The position numbers and the translations under genes were made by a program. From NCBI GenBank assembly GCA_047626155.1, contig JBLHRR010000058.1, forward strand, positions 1-29,004: DNA of 29,004 bases. Direction: 5' to 3'. Shown here one piece after another: positions 7,904 to 15,438 of the stretch. The number at the start of each line of letters is the position of its first letter. Position 1 is the first letter of the stretch. This stretch comes from CALGLS01 sp047626155 (GTDB lineage: Bacteria > Bacteroidota > Bacteroidia > Chitinophagales > Saprospiraceae). The notes beneath the pieces are model-generated. The model was not told the DNA's origin. It did no database searches and worked only from the letters and a program-made list of their open reading frames with translations.

Positions 7904-10483
7904 ATGTGGAGTATATTTCTTAAGGAAGTACAATCTTTTTTCTCTTCTCTGGTGGGCTATGTGGTCATCGGCGTTTTTCTGGTGATATTGGGTTTAGTCA
8001 TGTGGGTCTTTCCGGATACCAGTGTTCTGCATTACAACTACGCCACCATGGAAACCCTCTTTATGATGGCTCCCATGATTTTCACCTTTTTGATACCGGC
8101 CATTACGATGCGCTCTTTAGCAGAAGAGAAACAGACGGGAACGATCGAGTTATTAGCGACTAAGCCGATTCATGATTTAGAAATAATCCTGGGGAAATAT
8201 TTTGCAAGTGTCTTGTTATTGATATTCGCCCTTTTTCCGACTTTGATTTATTATTACACCGTTCATCAATTGGGTTCTCCAGTTGGAAACCTGGATTCCG
8301 GTGCCATAATGGGATCCTACCTTGGTTTGATTTTATTGGGAGGGACCTTTACTGCAATTGGTATTTTTGCATCTTCTCTATCAAAAAATCAAATCTCTGC
8401 TTTTATATTGGCCACTTTTCTTTGTTTCTTTTTCTACTGGGGCTTTTTCTACATTAGTAAATTTCCAATCTTTATAGGAAAGACAGATGACATTGTCCAA
8501 AAGGCCGGAATTGAATACCATTACTTGTCCATCAGTCGTGGCTTAATAGATAGTAGGGATGTAAGTTATTTCTTATCCCTTATTGGTATCTTTCTAATGT
8601 TGTCTTTGCTTTCGCTAAAAGGTCGAATTTTAGATGGCAGTGAATTTAGCCTAAAAGATTTTAGCTGGAAAGAGGTCATCATTGCACTTATTCCGACGGC
8701 ATTGGTTGTAGCCCTCAACCCATCTATGGGCATAGCGGCGCGTATCCTTTTTGGTTTGCTGCTCGCAGTTCCTACGGTATGGGCTATTTATTTAATTAAA
8801 AAATCAAAGAACTCACATAGCATTTTTCAACCCATTCTGGCCATTGCTATTTTTGCTTTTATAATGGTGATTGGGAATTACCTCTATGGTAGTTTCGATA
8901 TGACGGAGGAAAAGCGATTTACACTGACCGAGCCTACAAAGAAATTATTGAGAAATCTTGACGATGTTGTCTATATAGATATATTGTTGGATGGTGAATT
9001 TCCAGCAGGATTCAAGCGATTACAAACCGCTACAAAAGAATTGTTAGATGATTTCCGCTCTATTAATGGTTTGGTTGATTACGAATTCAGTAGTCCCAAT
9101 GATGCCGGTACTACTGATGAAATTAATCAAGCGCGTAAAAATCTGGCAGAAGTGGGGATCACCCCTGTAAACCTCAGAATTAAAGACATTGAAGAATCCA
9201 GGGAAATACAGATCTACCCTTGGGCTATTATCAATTACAAAGGCAGAACCTTCCCGGTAAGTTTACTGGAACAGGAAATTCCAGGCCTCTCTCCAGAGAT
9301 CGTTCTAAACAATTCTGTAAGCCTACTGGAATACAAATTGGCCCATGCTATTGATAAACTAAAAGCCCATAGAAAACCTAACATTCTATTTACAAGTGGA
9401 CATGGCGAATTGGTGCCAATACAAACACTAGATCTCGAAACAACCATGTCCGGCTATTATAACACTGGACGTATTGTACTTGATTCCGTTGTCAAAATAG
9501 GTAAGGAAGCTGCCGTAGTTATTGTGGCAAAACCTAGAGGTCCATTTTCTGAGAAAGATAAATTTAAAATAGATCAATATATCATGCAAGGTGGAAAAGT
9601 GCTTTGGCTAATTGATCCGCTGGTTGTCAACCTGGATAGCTTGCAAGGCCGACAACGATATATTCCTTTTGAATATCCACTGGAATTGGAAGACATGCTT
9701 TTTCGCTATGGCGTAAAAATAAAGTCGAACCTGATTCTGGATATGGAGTGTAGTAATATTCCAATGAACACGGGTAATAATCTCGAAATGTACCCTTGGT
9801 ATTATCACCCCATTCCGGTTCCTCGTTCAAGTCATCCGATTGTGAAGAGCTTAGACCGGGTGAATCTACTGTTTCCGAGTACCATTGATACTTTCCGAAC
9901 AAAGACTAACATCAAGAAGACCATCCTATTGGAGTCCTCTAAATATACGCGAACACAAATGACACCAGTACAATTGAATTTTGAAATTTTGCGCTATAAG
10001 CCAGAACCGGATAAGTTCAACAAAGGTGCTCAGCCCATGGCGGTATTGCTGGAAGGGACATTCTCTTCGCTTTTCCAAAATAGGGTAAAAAAAGAATTTG
10101 TAGATCGATTGGAAGAGATGGGTGAAGAGTTTTATAAAGAATCTGTAGATACCAAAATGATTGTGGTTTCGGATGGTGACATTGCACGTAACCTTGTTGT
10201 TAATTATGAAACAGAGGAGGTGAAACCATTGGGTTTCAATAAGTTTGATAGAAGAATTTATGCCAATAGAGATTTCCTAATCAATGCCTTGGAATATTTG
10301 ATCGATGAAAATGGCGTAATAGAGGCAAGGTCAAAAGAAGTAAAACTAAGAATGCTGGATAAAGTAAAAGCAAAAGAAGAAAGTACGAAATGGCAAATTG
10401 TAAATGTAGTGTTACCTGTTGTCTTTTTGGGACTGTTTGGCCTTGTTTTTAATTTCTGGCGTAGACGAAAATATGCTCAATAA
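7904..10483 (+). CDS. gldFG: GldF-GldG fusion: ABC-2 permease joined to the GldG-type auxiliary transport domain
   Basis: A single 859-residue protein covering two proteins that are separate in Flavobacterium (GldF about 240, GldG about 560 residues). Residues 1-245 are a GldF ABC-2 permease with about six membrane segments and the conserved TMRSLAEEKQTGTIELLATK (69-88). Two extra hydrophobic segments (about 256-298) form the joint. A further membrane span (about 308-328) precedes the GldG domain, which starts at DMTEEKRFTLTEPTKKLL (332-349) and includes NLDDVVYIDILLDGEFPAGF. GldG extends through a periplasmic region (PNILFTSGHGEL; LIDPLVVNLDSLQG) to a terminal membrane helix with a basic tail (about 828-859). 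The frame is continuous, with no stop or shift at the joint. With GldA it should form a transporter of unknown substrate supporting gliding or T9SS function. ATG 7904 is the first start giving the amphipathic GldF N-terminus. Confidence 0.92.
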   Translation: MWSIFLKEVQSFFSSLVGYVVIGVFLVILGLVMWVFPDTSVLHYNYATMETLFMMAPMIFTFLIPAITMRSLAEEKQTGTIELLATKPIHDLEIILGKYFASVLLLIFALFPTLIYYYTVHQLGSPVGNLDSGAIMGSYLGLILLGGTFTAIGIFASSLSKNQISAFILATFLCFFFYWGFFYISKFPIFIGKTDDIVQKAGIEYHYLSISRGLIDSRDVSYFLSLIGIFLMLSLLSLKGRILDGSEFSLKDFSWKEVIIALIPTALVVALNPSMGIAARILFGLLLAVPTVWAIYLIKKSKNSHSIFQPILAIAIFAFIMVIGNYLYGSFDMTEEKRFTLTEPTKKLLRNLDDVVYIDILLDGEFPAGFKRLQTATKELLDDFRSINGLVDYEFSSPNDAGTTDEINQARKNLAEVGITPVNLRIKDIEESREIQIYPWAIINYKGRTFPVSLLEQEIPGLSPEIVLNNSVSLLEYKLAHAIDKLKAHRKPNILFTSGHGELVPIQTLDLETTMSGYYNTGRIVLDSVVKIGKEAAVVIVAKPRGPFSEKDKFKIDQYIMQGGKVLWLIDPLVVNLDSLQGRQRYIPFEYPLELEDMLFRYGVKIKSNLILDMECSNIPMNTGNNLEMYPWYYHPIPVPRSSHPIVKSLDRVNLLFPSTIDTFRTKTNIKKTILLESSKYTRTQMTPVQLNFEILRYKPEPDKFNKGAQPMAVLLEGTFSSLFQNRVKKEFVDRLEEMGEEFYKESVDTKMIVVSDGDIARNLVVNYETEEVKPLGFNKFDRRIYANRDFLINALEYLIDENGVIEARSKEVKLRMLDKVKAKEESTKWQIVNVVLPVVFLGLFGLVFNFWRRRKYAQ

Positions 10484-10515
10484 AAAAATCAAAATATAAA
10501 TGTCAATCCGCCCCC

Positions 10516-10582
10516 CGACGCATTCGGGCTGGTCAAAATCAAAATCTTCTTTCGTGATTTCCACGTCTAAAGTTTTGATTAA
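10516..10582. repeat. Inverted/dispersed repeat between gldFG and the DUF4340-like gene
   Basis: CCCGACGCATTCGGG (about 10516-10530) is an imperfect stem. It is followed by TCAAAATCAAAAT, then ATTTCCACGTCTAAAG, then TTTTGATT. The second half mirrors the element before gldFG at 7740-7798 in content and order. Confidence 0.45.
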
Positions 10583-10600
10583 TAATTATAACTAATTTTT

Positions 10601-11617
10601 ATGAAAAATACAATTATTCTCTTATCCGCATTTTTATTGTTAGCAGCTACTGCTTTTTGGTTTATCAATAAACCAGACGAATCGCTTAGTACCGTTAAAG
10701 TAGAAGATCGAAACTTTGCGGTTAAGGATCTAGATCAAATCGGAAAGATCTTTATTGCCAACCGACAGGGGAGAACCACCACCTTTGTACGGAACGGAGA
10801 AGGCTGGACGTTGAATGAAAAATATAAAGCCAGGGAAGCCGCGATGTCTACTTTGCTAAAAACCATCAAACGCCTAGAGCTGGGGTATATTCCAGCTCAT
10901 GCAGCTATTCCTAATATCGTTGAAATACTAGGTAGCAACGGGATAAAAGTTGAAATATATGATCGTGAAAATAAAAAAATTCGGGTTTATTATGTGGGAG
11001 GATTAAGTAACAACGAGGAGGCTACTTACATGATTATGGAAGGAGCGGAGCAACCCTACGCCATGAAGCTTCCTGCTTTCGTAGGAGGGCTGCGTACTCG
11101 TTTTGATCAAGAAGAAAAAGAATGGAGAGATCGCGATTTATTTGGTCTGGAGCTAGAAGAAATAGACTTTGTTTCCATGGAATATCCAAAACAAAAAAAT
11201 AAGTCTTTCATCCTAGAAAAGCAGAATGGCGACTTCACGGTGCGCCCATTCCACGCTTTGACACCAGTCAGTGACAAACCAATGAGGAAAGGAATGTTAG
11301 AAGCTTACCTAGTTGGCTTTGAACGATTAAGTGGAGAAAACTTCATCAATGATCACTCGAAAAGAGACTCCATATCTCGAATGGTTCCTTTTGCAATCAT
11401 GACTGTGAAAGACAATAAAGGCGAAACCCAAACCGTCCGTTTTCATCCACTACGGCCAAATGGACAAAGCGGCCTTCCACTCACTGATGAAGAAGTTTTT
11501 ACCAGCACGGCAGTTGAACGCTATCATGTGGACCATAGCAAAGGAGATTATATCTTAGTGCAGCAGCGAAATGTGGGAAGAGCATTTTGGGCTTATGATG
11601 GTTTTTTAGAGCATTAG
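10601..11617 (+). CDS. DUF4340-like membrane-anchored protein in the gldFG operon
   Basis: A 338-residue protein with one N-terminal membrane anchor or uncleaved signal (residues 4-24, IILLSAFLLLAATAFWFINK). A soluble, presumably periplasmic, beta-rich region follows, typical of DUF4340 proteins: VKDLDQIGKIFIANRQGRTT, FVRNGEGWTLNEKYKAREAA, RDRDLFGLELEEIDFVSMEY. DUF4340 genes frequently follow GldG/ABC auxiliary genes in diverse bacteria, so this is likely a periplasmic partner of the GldA-GldFG transporter. The gap of 117 bases to gldFG contains repeat sequence and no obvious promoter, so co-transcription is probable. No catalytic motif is visible. Confidence 0.75.
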   Translation: MKNTIILLSAFLLLAATAFWFINKPDESLSTVKVEDRNFAVKDLDQIGKIFIANRQGRTTTFVRNGEGWTLNEKYKAREAAMSTLLKTIKRLELGYIPAHAAIPNIVEILGSNGIKVEIYDRENKKIRVYYVGGLSNNEEATYMIMEGAEQPYAMKLPAFVGGLRTRFDQEEKEWRDRDLFGLELEEIDFVSMEYPKQKNKSFILEKQNGDFTVRPFHALTPVSDKPMRKGMLEAYLVGFERLSGENFINDHSKRDSISRMVPFAIMTVKDNKGETQTVRFHPLRPNGQSGLPLTDEEVFTSTAVERYHVDHSKGDYILVQQRNVGRAFWAYDGFLEH

Positions 11618-11625
11618 GTTTTTTG

Positions 11626-11706
11626 GTAACCGCTACGGCGCTACGAAAACGCTACGTTAAATCCATTTTAAAAAAACGTCGCGCTTCTTTGCGCCGTAGC
11701 GGTTAC
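11626..11706. repeat. GGTAACCGC-family inverted repeat, copy A (also a possible terminator)
   Basis: GTAACCGCTACGGCGC (11626-11641) and its exact reverse complement (11691-11706) form a perfect 16-bp stem. Weaker internal pairing (GCTACGTT with AACGTCGC) could extend the hairpin. T-rich sequence flanks the left arm and A-rich the right. It begins 8 bases after the DUF4340-like stop codon. The termini match copies at 15321-15371 and 24214-24288. Confidence 0.8.
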
Positions 11707-11753
11707 AAAAAAAAAATGACGGAACGCCAACCCACAATATCAAAAATAAGATA

Positions 11754-13052
11754 ATGAAAAAGCTCCTCCTCTTGCTCACCATTTCCACTATTTCCCTAAT
11801 CGGATATAGCCGCTATAACAATTACGCTACAAAATCCACCATCGTAGAATTATCCTGCAAATCAGAATGGGGTTTCTTCGGTCATCGCCGCATCAATCGG
11901 ATGGCTGTCTTCACGCTGCCACAAAAGATGCTGGGCTTTTACAAACGACACATTGAATTCGTAACAGAGCATGCTGTGGATCCGGACAAACGCCGTTATG
12001 CTTCCAAACACGAAGCGGTTCGACACTATATAGATTTGGACCATTGGGGGGTATATCCTTTTGAAAAGGTTCCACGGAAATGGGATGATACGATCCTGAA
12101 GTTCTGTGACTTGTACGTGGTGGATGATCAGGCAGATACCCTATTGTTGATCGGTTACCCGGACATAAAAGATCGGGATGCAAAACCATTGTTGGAAACA
12201 GGAGGTGACTTCTTGAAAGAAAAAGACGGTACGGAGACAAACATAAGCATCAAAGAATACAAGCGCTTTTTTAAGCAAAATATCATGCGCCAGTATTATG
12301 AAGATGAATGGATTTTGGCTTGTGATAGCTTGCAGTCACTCATAGCAGGAACAGGTTTAAATATAGATTGTAACAATGCATTTGCAAAAGATCAATTTTC
12401 TGGATATGGAATTCTGCCGTTCCATTTATTAAATTACTATTACAAGTTAAAAAAAGCTTTTGAAAATAAAGATGTCGAACGAATCTTGCGCATCTCTGCC
12501 GATTATGGACATTACATCGGTGATGCTCATGTGCCCTTACACACCACTGAAAACTACAATGGACAAATGACTAACCAGATTGGCATCCATGCCTTTTGGG
12601 AAAGCCGAGTTCCTGAGTTATTTGCGGATAATGAGTATGATTACTTCGTTGGCCCAGCCAAATACATAGACAATAAAAGCGAGTACTTCTGGGACATCGT
12701 TTTGACTTCTCATGCCTACGTAGACTCCGTGTTGTTAATCGAAAAAGAACTCAGTAAAACCTTTCCGGAAGACAAGCAGTTTTGTTTTGACAACCGAAAT
12801 GACAGAGCCATCAGAACGCAATGTGAAGAGTATGTCCGTGCTTATTCCAACCGCATGGATGGGATGGTGGAGACTCGGATGAGGGATGCGATTTATGCTA
12901 TTGGTTGTGTTTGGTATTCTGCTTGGGTGGATGCTGGGCAGCCTAAGATTAATAAGTTGGATTTGTTTAAACCCAATGAGGCGTTTTTGAAGGCGGTGGC
13001 GGAGGAGAAGGCTTTGTATGAGAGTGGGGATATAAAGGGGCGGAAGCATTAG
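11754..13052 (+). CDS. Zinc-dependent phospholipase C / P1-nuclease-fold secreted protein
   Basis: A 432-residue protein with an N-terminal signal peptide or anchor (MKKLLLLLTISTISLIGYSR). It then starts a typical Bacteroidota family with WGFFGHRRINRMAVFTLP (residues 39-56). Histidine/aspartate motifs expected to hold a zinc cluster follow: GHR (H44), HYIDLDHWG (H91, D94, D96, H97), YGHYIGDAHVPLHTTENYNG (H253, D257, H259, H263) and IHAFWES (H279, E283). This pattern is shared by zinc-dependent phospholipase C and S1/P1 nucleases, so the protein probably cleaves phosphodiester bonds outside the cytoplasm. Whether the substrate is lipid or nucleic acid cannot be read from the sequence. Its stop codon overlaps that of the convergent protease gene by three bases. 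No clear promoter is visible between the upstream hairpin and the ATG. Confidence 0.8.
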   Translation: MKKLLLLLTISTISLIGYSRYNNYATKSTIVELSCKSEWGFFGHRRINRMAVFTLPQKMLGFYKRHIEFVTEHAVDPDKRRYASKHEAVRHYIDLDHWGVYPFEKVPRKWDDTILKFCDLYVVDDQADTLLLIGYPDIKDRDAKPLLETGGDFLKEKDGTETNISIKEYKRFFKQNIMRQYYEDEWILACDSLQSLIAGTGLNIDCNNAFAKDQFSGYGILPFHLLNYYYKLKKAFENKDVERILRISADYGHYIGDAHVPLHTTENYNGQMTNQIGIHAFWESRVPELFADNEYDYFVGPAKYIDNKSEYFWDIVLTSHAYVDSVLLIEKELSKTFPEDKQFCFDNRNDRAIRTQCEEYVRAYSNRMDGMVETRMRDAIYAIGCVWYSAWVDAGQPKINKLDLFKPNEAFLKAVAEEKALYESGDIKGRKH

Positions 13053-13888
13053 AGCTTCGCTACATCCTCCTTCCTTAAATCATCCCGAATCGCATCCAAA
13101 ATATGATCCACCGGTTCCACTAAAGACAGCCCCGTATTCTCCTCAAAAATCACCCTCGGATTTTTAGTCTGCTGACTAATCGCCACATCCCGATAAGGAA
13201 TATAACTTTTGATGATCCCGATCAGCGAAGCCTTCTTATAAGGTTGCGTCCCCTGAATACTGATGACCTCCGGCTTGGTGATAACAGGTCCGCCACTATT
13301 ACCCGGGAAAACAAAAGCATCCACCGTAAAATCCGTGCTTCTATTTTCATACAAATCCCTAATTCTGGCAATGATCCCAGAACGGACCATCACGTGTTGT
13401 CGATCTTTGGAAACCAAGCCCATCGGGAATCCCAAGGCATAAATAAAATCGCCCTCCATCAACCCATGTTCCATCATTTGAGGTCTAGTCGCAATATCAG
13501 TATCTGATTTGAAAAGACCGAACTTCATTCCTTCTGCCGCAATTAGATTGATATTGATGCGAAGAACAGCCACATCTACTTTAGGATTTTGATGTCCCGT
13601 CCAAAGTAACTTACCGGCATCATCCATCAACCGAATGTTATAGTCCTTCGCAGGCTGTGCATTTTGCGGATTGAAACGAAGAATCATTTGCGATTGATTG
13701 GCTATGACATGTTTGTTCGTTACCAAAAAAACCGTGTAATCTTTCTTCTTCGGATCGTCATGCGTTTTCACATATTGACCAAAAAGGAAACCAGTACCAA
13801 CCCAGGTCTTTTTTACTTTACCATTAACGGATTGTTGAATGCCCATTGCGACAACCGTGTCCATAAAAAAAGGTGGAATTAAAGCCAT
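13049..13888 (-). CDS. Trypsin-like serine protease (S1 fold), no signal peptide
   Basis: A 279-residue protein with a chymotrypsin-fold core. The likely triad is His60 in TNKHVIAN, Asp105 in KVDVAVLRI and Ser198 in FPGNSGGP. GTGFLFGQ (31-38) is the first core strand typical of bacterial S1/S1B proteases. The N-terminus, MALIPPFFMDTVVAMGIQQS, has no signal-peptide pattern, so the protein is probably cytoplasmic or non-classically exported. The C-terminus (PVDHILDAI) resembles conserved ends of stand-alone bacterial trypsin-like proteins that police stress or act as effectors; no PDZ domain is present. It is transcribed divergently from the esterase/ATP-grasp cluster across a 690-base gap and tail-to-tail with the phospholipase gene. 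Confidence 0.85.
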   Translation of the reverse strand: MALIPPFFMDTVVAMGIQQSVNGKVKKTWVGTGFLFGQYVKTHDDPKKKDYTVFLVTNKHVIANQSQMILRFNPQNAQPAKDYNIRLMDDAGKLLWTGHQNPKVDVAVLRININLIAAEGMKFGLFKSDTDIATRPQMMEHGLMEGDFIYALGFPMGLVSKDRQHVMVRSGIIARIRDLYENRSTDFTVDAFVFPGNSGGPVITKPEVISIQGTQPYKKASLIGIIKSYIPYRDVAISQQTKNPRVIFEENTGLSLVEPVDHILDAIRDDLRKEDVAKL

Positions 13889-13950
13889 AAGTAGTTTTAT
13901 TAATTTCTGTATTCGGTTCTAAGTAACAACGAAAAATTAAATCCCGATTT

Positions 13951-14008
13951 GGAAACAATTATGTAAATCAAAACGACCACAGGGAGAGTGGTTTATATAA
14001 TTGTTTCC
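13951..14008. promoter_or_regulatory. 12-bp perfect inverted repeat upstream of the protease gene
   Basis: GGAAACAATTAT (13951-13962) is the exact reverse complement of 13997-14008. An inner pair, ACCAC (13976-13980) with GTGGT (13988-13992), strengthens the hairpin. It lies about 62 bases upstream of the protease start codon. It could be an operator pair or a leader hairpin of the minus-strand transcript; nothing in the sequence decides between these. Confidence 0.4.
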
Positions 14009-14199
14009 ACAAAAAAAAATTGGGAAATTATTTTTAGTGTAATACTAAAGAAGGGGTAAGTTAGTATTTAATTATTTCTTTTGTAAGAAAAAAATTATAT
14101 CAGGTCATTATCTGAAATGGTGCGACCATTTTAGATGGAGTGGCGTACAATGGGCTAAAGTGAGCCTGTTATAATTGGATGCAAGGTCTTCTAACTTAT

Positions 14200-14411
14200 T
14201 TTTTAACATATAGCCACATAAGAACATGTAGCCCACTTTCGTAAAAGACCATATAGTAATTTACTTTCAGTAAACTTTACATAGTTCATAAAGAAATACA
14301 CCGTTCATCAAGAAGTGCTATGTGAACTATGTAAAAAATGCGAATAGCTTTTTACTATGTGTTCTTTTACGATAGAAGGCTTATGTGCTCTCTGTGCCTA
14401 TATGTTAAAAA
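14200..14411. repeat. 212-bp imperfect palindrome
   Basis: Outer arms of about 62 bases (14200-14262 and 14350-14411) match as reverse complements with scattered mismatches: TTTTTAACATATAG at the ends, then TCGTAAAAGA and ATAGTAA. The innermost arms, TTTACATAGTTCA (14276-14288) and TGAACTATGTAAA (14323-14335), are perfect over 13 bp. Inner and outer arms share one centre at 14305/14306, so this is one structure. It contains CACAGAG-type wording seen at 5200-5260. It could be a decayed MITE-like element or a large structured RNA. Confidence 0.7.
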
Positions 14412-14511
14412 CGCGATCGCAGAACTATAATAGATTCGTTTTTAGAGAACTATAACAATTTGGTAGAGATACTAAAAACAAACAAAGCCTAATGAAAAAG
14501 TCAACATATTA

Positions 14512-14543
14512 TTGTTCCTTATCAAGTTAAATTACGACCTTTG
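14512..14543 (+). promoter_or_regulatory. Possible promoter of the esterase/ATP-grasp cluster
   Basis: TTG (14512-14514), a 21-base spacer, then GACCTTTG (14536-14543), which matches TAnnTTTG except for the first base. A transcript would start near 14549 and give a leader of about 30 nt. Confidence 0.35.
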
Positions 14544-14578
14544 TCCTCTAAATTTCACACACAAAATAACCAACTACC

Positions 14579-15283
14579 TTGCAGAAAGAACTTTTAAAAT
14601 GGCATTCGCCAGCAATTGGAAAAGAAATGGAGATGTTGGTCTACGGACACGGCGGTTATCCAGTTATCGTTTTTCCAACTACGATGGGTCGTTATCACGA
14701 GAGCACAGACTTTGGAATGATTGAAGCCGCCAAATGGTTTGTGGATAATGGCAAAGTGAAAATATACTGTGTAGACAGTATTGACAAACACAGTTGGTAC
14801 AACAAAGACGTCCATCCCTCAGAGCGCGTCAAGAACCACCTTTGGTACGATAAGTACATCCTCGAAGAAGTTATCGATCCAATCCGTAAAGAGCATGGCT
14901 TCGAAAAAGTAGCTTTGGCTGGCCCCAGTTTTGGAGGTTTCCAGGCTTTGAATTTCGCTTTCCGTCATCCGGAACGCGTCAGTCACTTGTTCTCCATGAG
15001 CGGCGCATTCGACGTTAAATCCTTCCTAGATGGTTATTATGACGAGAATGTCTACTTCAATAATCCAACCGATTATATGCCAAGTAATGATAATCCGGAA
15101 CTTTGGAAGATGGACATCGTACTTGGAGTAGGAGAGTGGGATATTTGCTTGGAAGCCAATCAAAAAATGGCAGAAATACTTCAACAAAAAAACATCAATC
15201 ACTGGTTCGATCTCCGCAAATGGGCAAAGCATGACTGGCCACTTTGGGTAGACATGTTCCCTCATTATTTATCGAGACTGTAA
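14579..15283 (+). CDS. Esterase-like alpha/beta hydrolase (putative esterase D family), TTG start
   Basis: A 234-residue cytoplasmic alpha/beta hydrolase of the putative esterase family (PF00756-like). The N-terminus reads KWHSPAIGKEMEMLVYGHGG, the usual opening of these proteins. Nucleophile elbow: GPSFGG, Ser117. The acid is probably Asp188 in GVGEWDIC, and the histidine His218 in KHDWPLW. TTG at 14579 is chosen because an in-frame stop lies at 14567 and the first in-frame ATG (14627) would delete the conserved N-terminal strand; the ATG at 14599 is out of frame. It heads a cluster with two ATP-grasp-like proteins and an amidotransferase-like protein, so it may release, hydrolyse or transfer an acyl group of their product. 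The substrate is unknown. A hairpin-rich 155-base gap separates it from the next gene, so co-transcription is likely but not certain. Confidence 0.85.
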   Translation: MQKELLKWHSPAIGKEMEMLVYGHGGYPVIVFPTTMGRYHESTDFGMIEAAKWFVDNGKVKIYCVDSIDKHSWYNKDVHPSERVKNHLWYDKYILEEVIDPIRKEHGFEKVALAGPSFGGFQALNFAFRHPERVSHLFSMSGAFDVKSFLDGYYDENVYFNNPTDYMPSNDNPELWKMDIVLGVGEWDICLEANQKMAEILQQKNINHWFDLRKWAKHDWPLWVDMFPHYLSRL

Positions 15284-15320
15284 GTTCGTTGATTGGTAAA
15301 ATAGTTGATTAGTTAGTCAG

Positions 15321-15371
15321 TTCGCGTATTACGCGAAAAACGTTGCGCTTCGTAGCGACGTTGCGGTTACC
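15321..15371. repeat. GGTAACCGC-family repeat, copy B (partial)
   Basis: Only the right terminus is intact: GACGTTGCGGTTACC (15357-15371). A stem AACGTTGC / GCGACGTT (15339-15346 with 15355-15362, one G-U pair) precedes it. Next to it is a separate palindrome, TTCGCGTATTACGCGAA (15321-15337), perfect around its centre base. It lies 38 bases past the esterase stop codon. Confidence 0.6.
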
Positions 15372-15438
15372 TCTTCTCTTTTCACCAATCACCAAAACAA
15401 TAAATTAAGTACACCAATTAACAAATCAACCAAATATT

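Larger units (their letters stand above)
13889..14578. other. 690-base intergenic region rich in palindromes
   Basis: No convincing protein gene lies here on either strand. It contains, in order, the leader of the protease gene, a 12-bp perfect inverted repeat (13951-14008), a short palindrome TTTAGTGTAATACTAAA (14032-14048), a 212-bp imperfect palindrome (14200-14411) and the leader of the esterase gene. Much of it is AT-rich. It separates two divergently transcribed units. Confidence 0.7.

Noticed and set aside
14512..14724. 70-codon ORF overlapping the esterase start
   Set aside because: It lies in another frame of the esterase gene, has no family resemblance and its C-terminal half is out-of-frame coding sequence.
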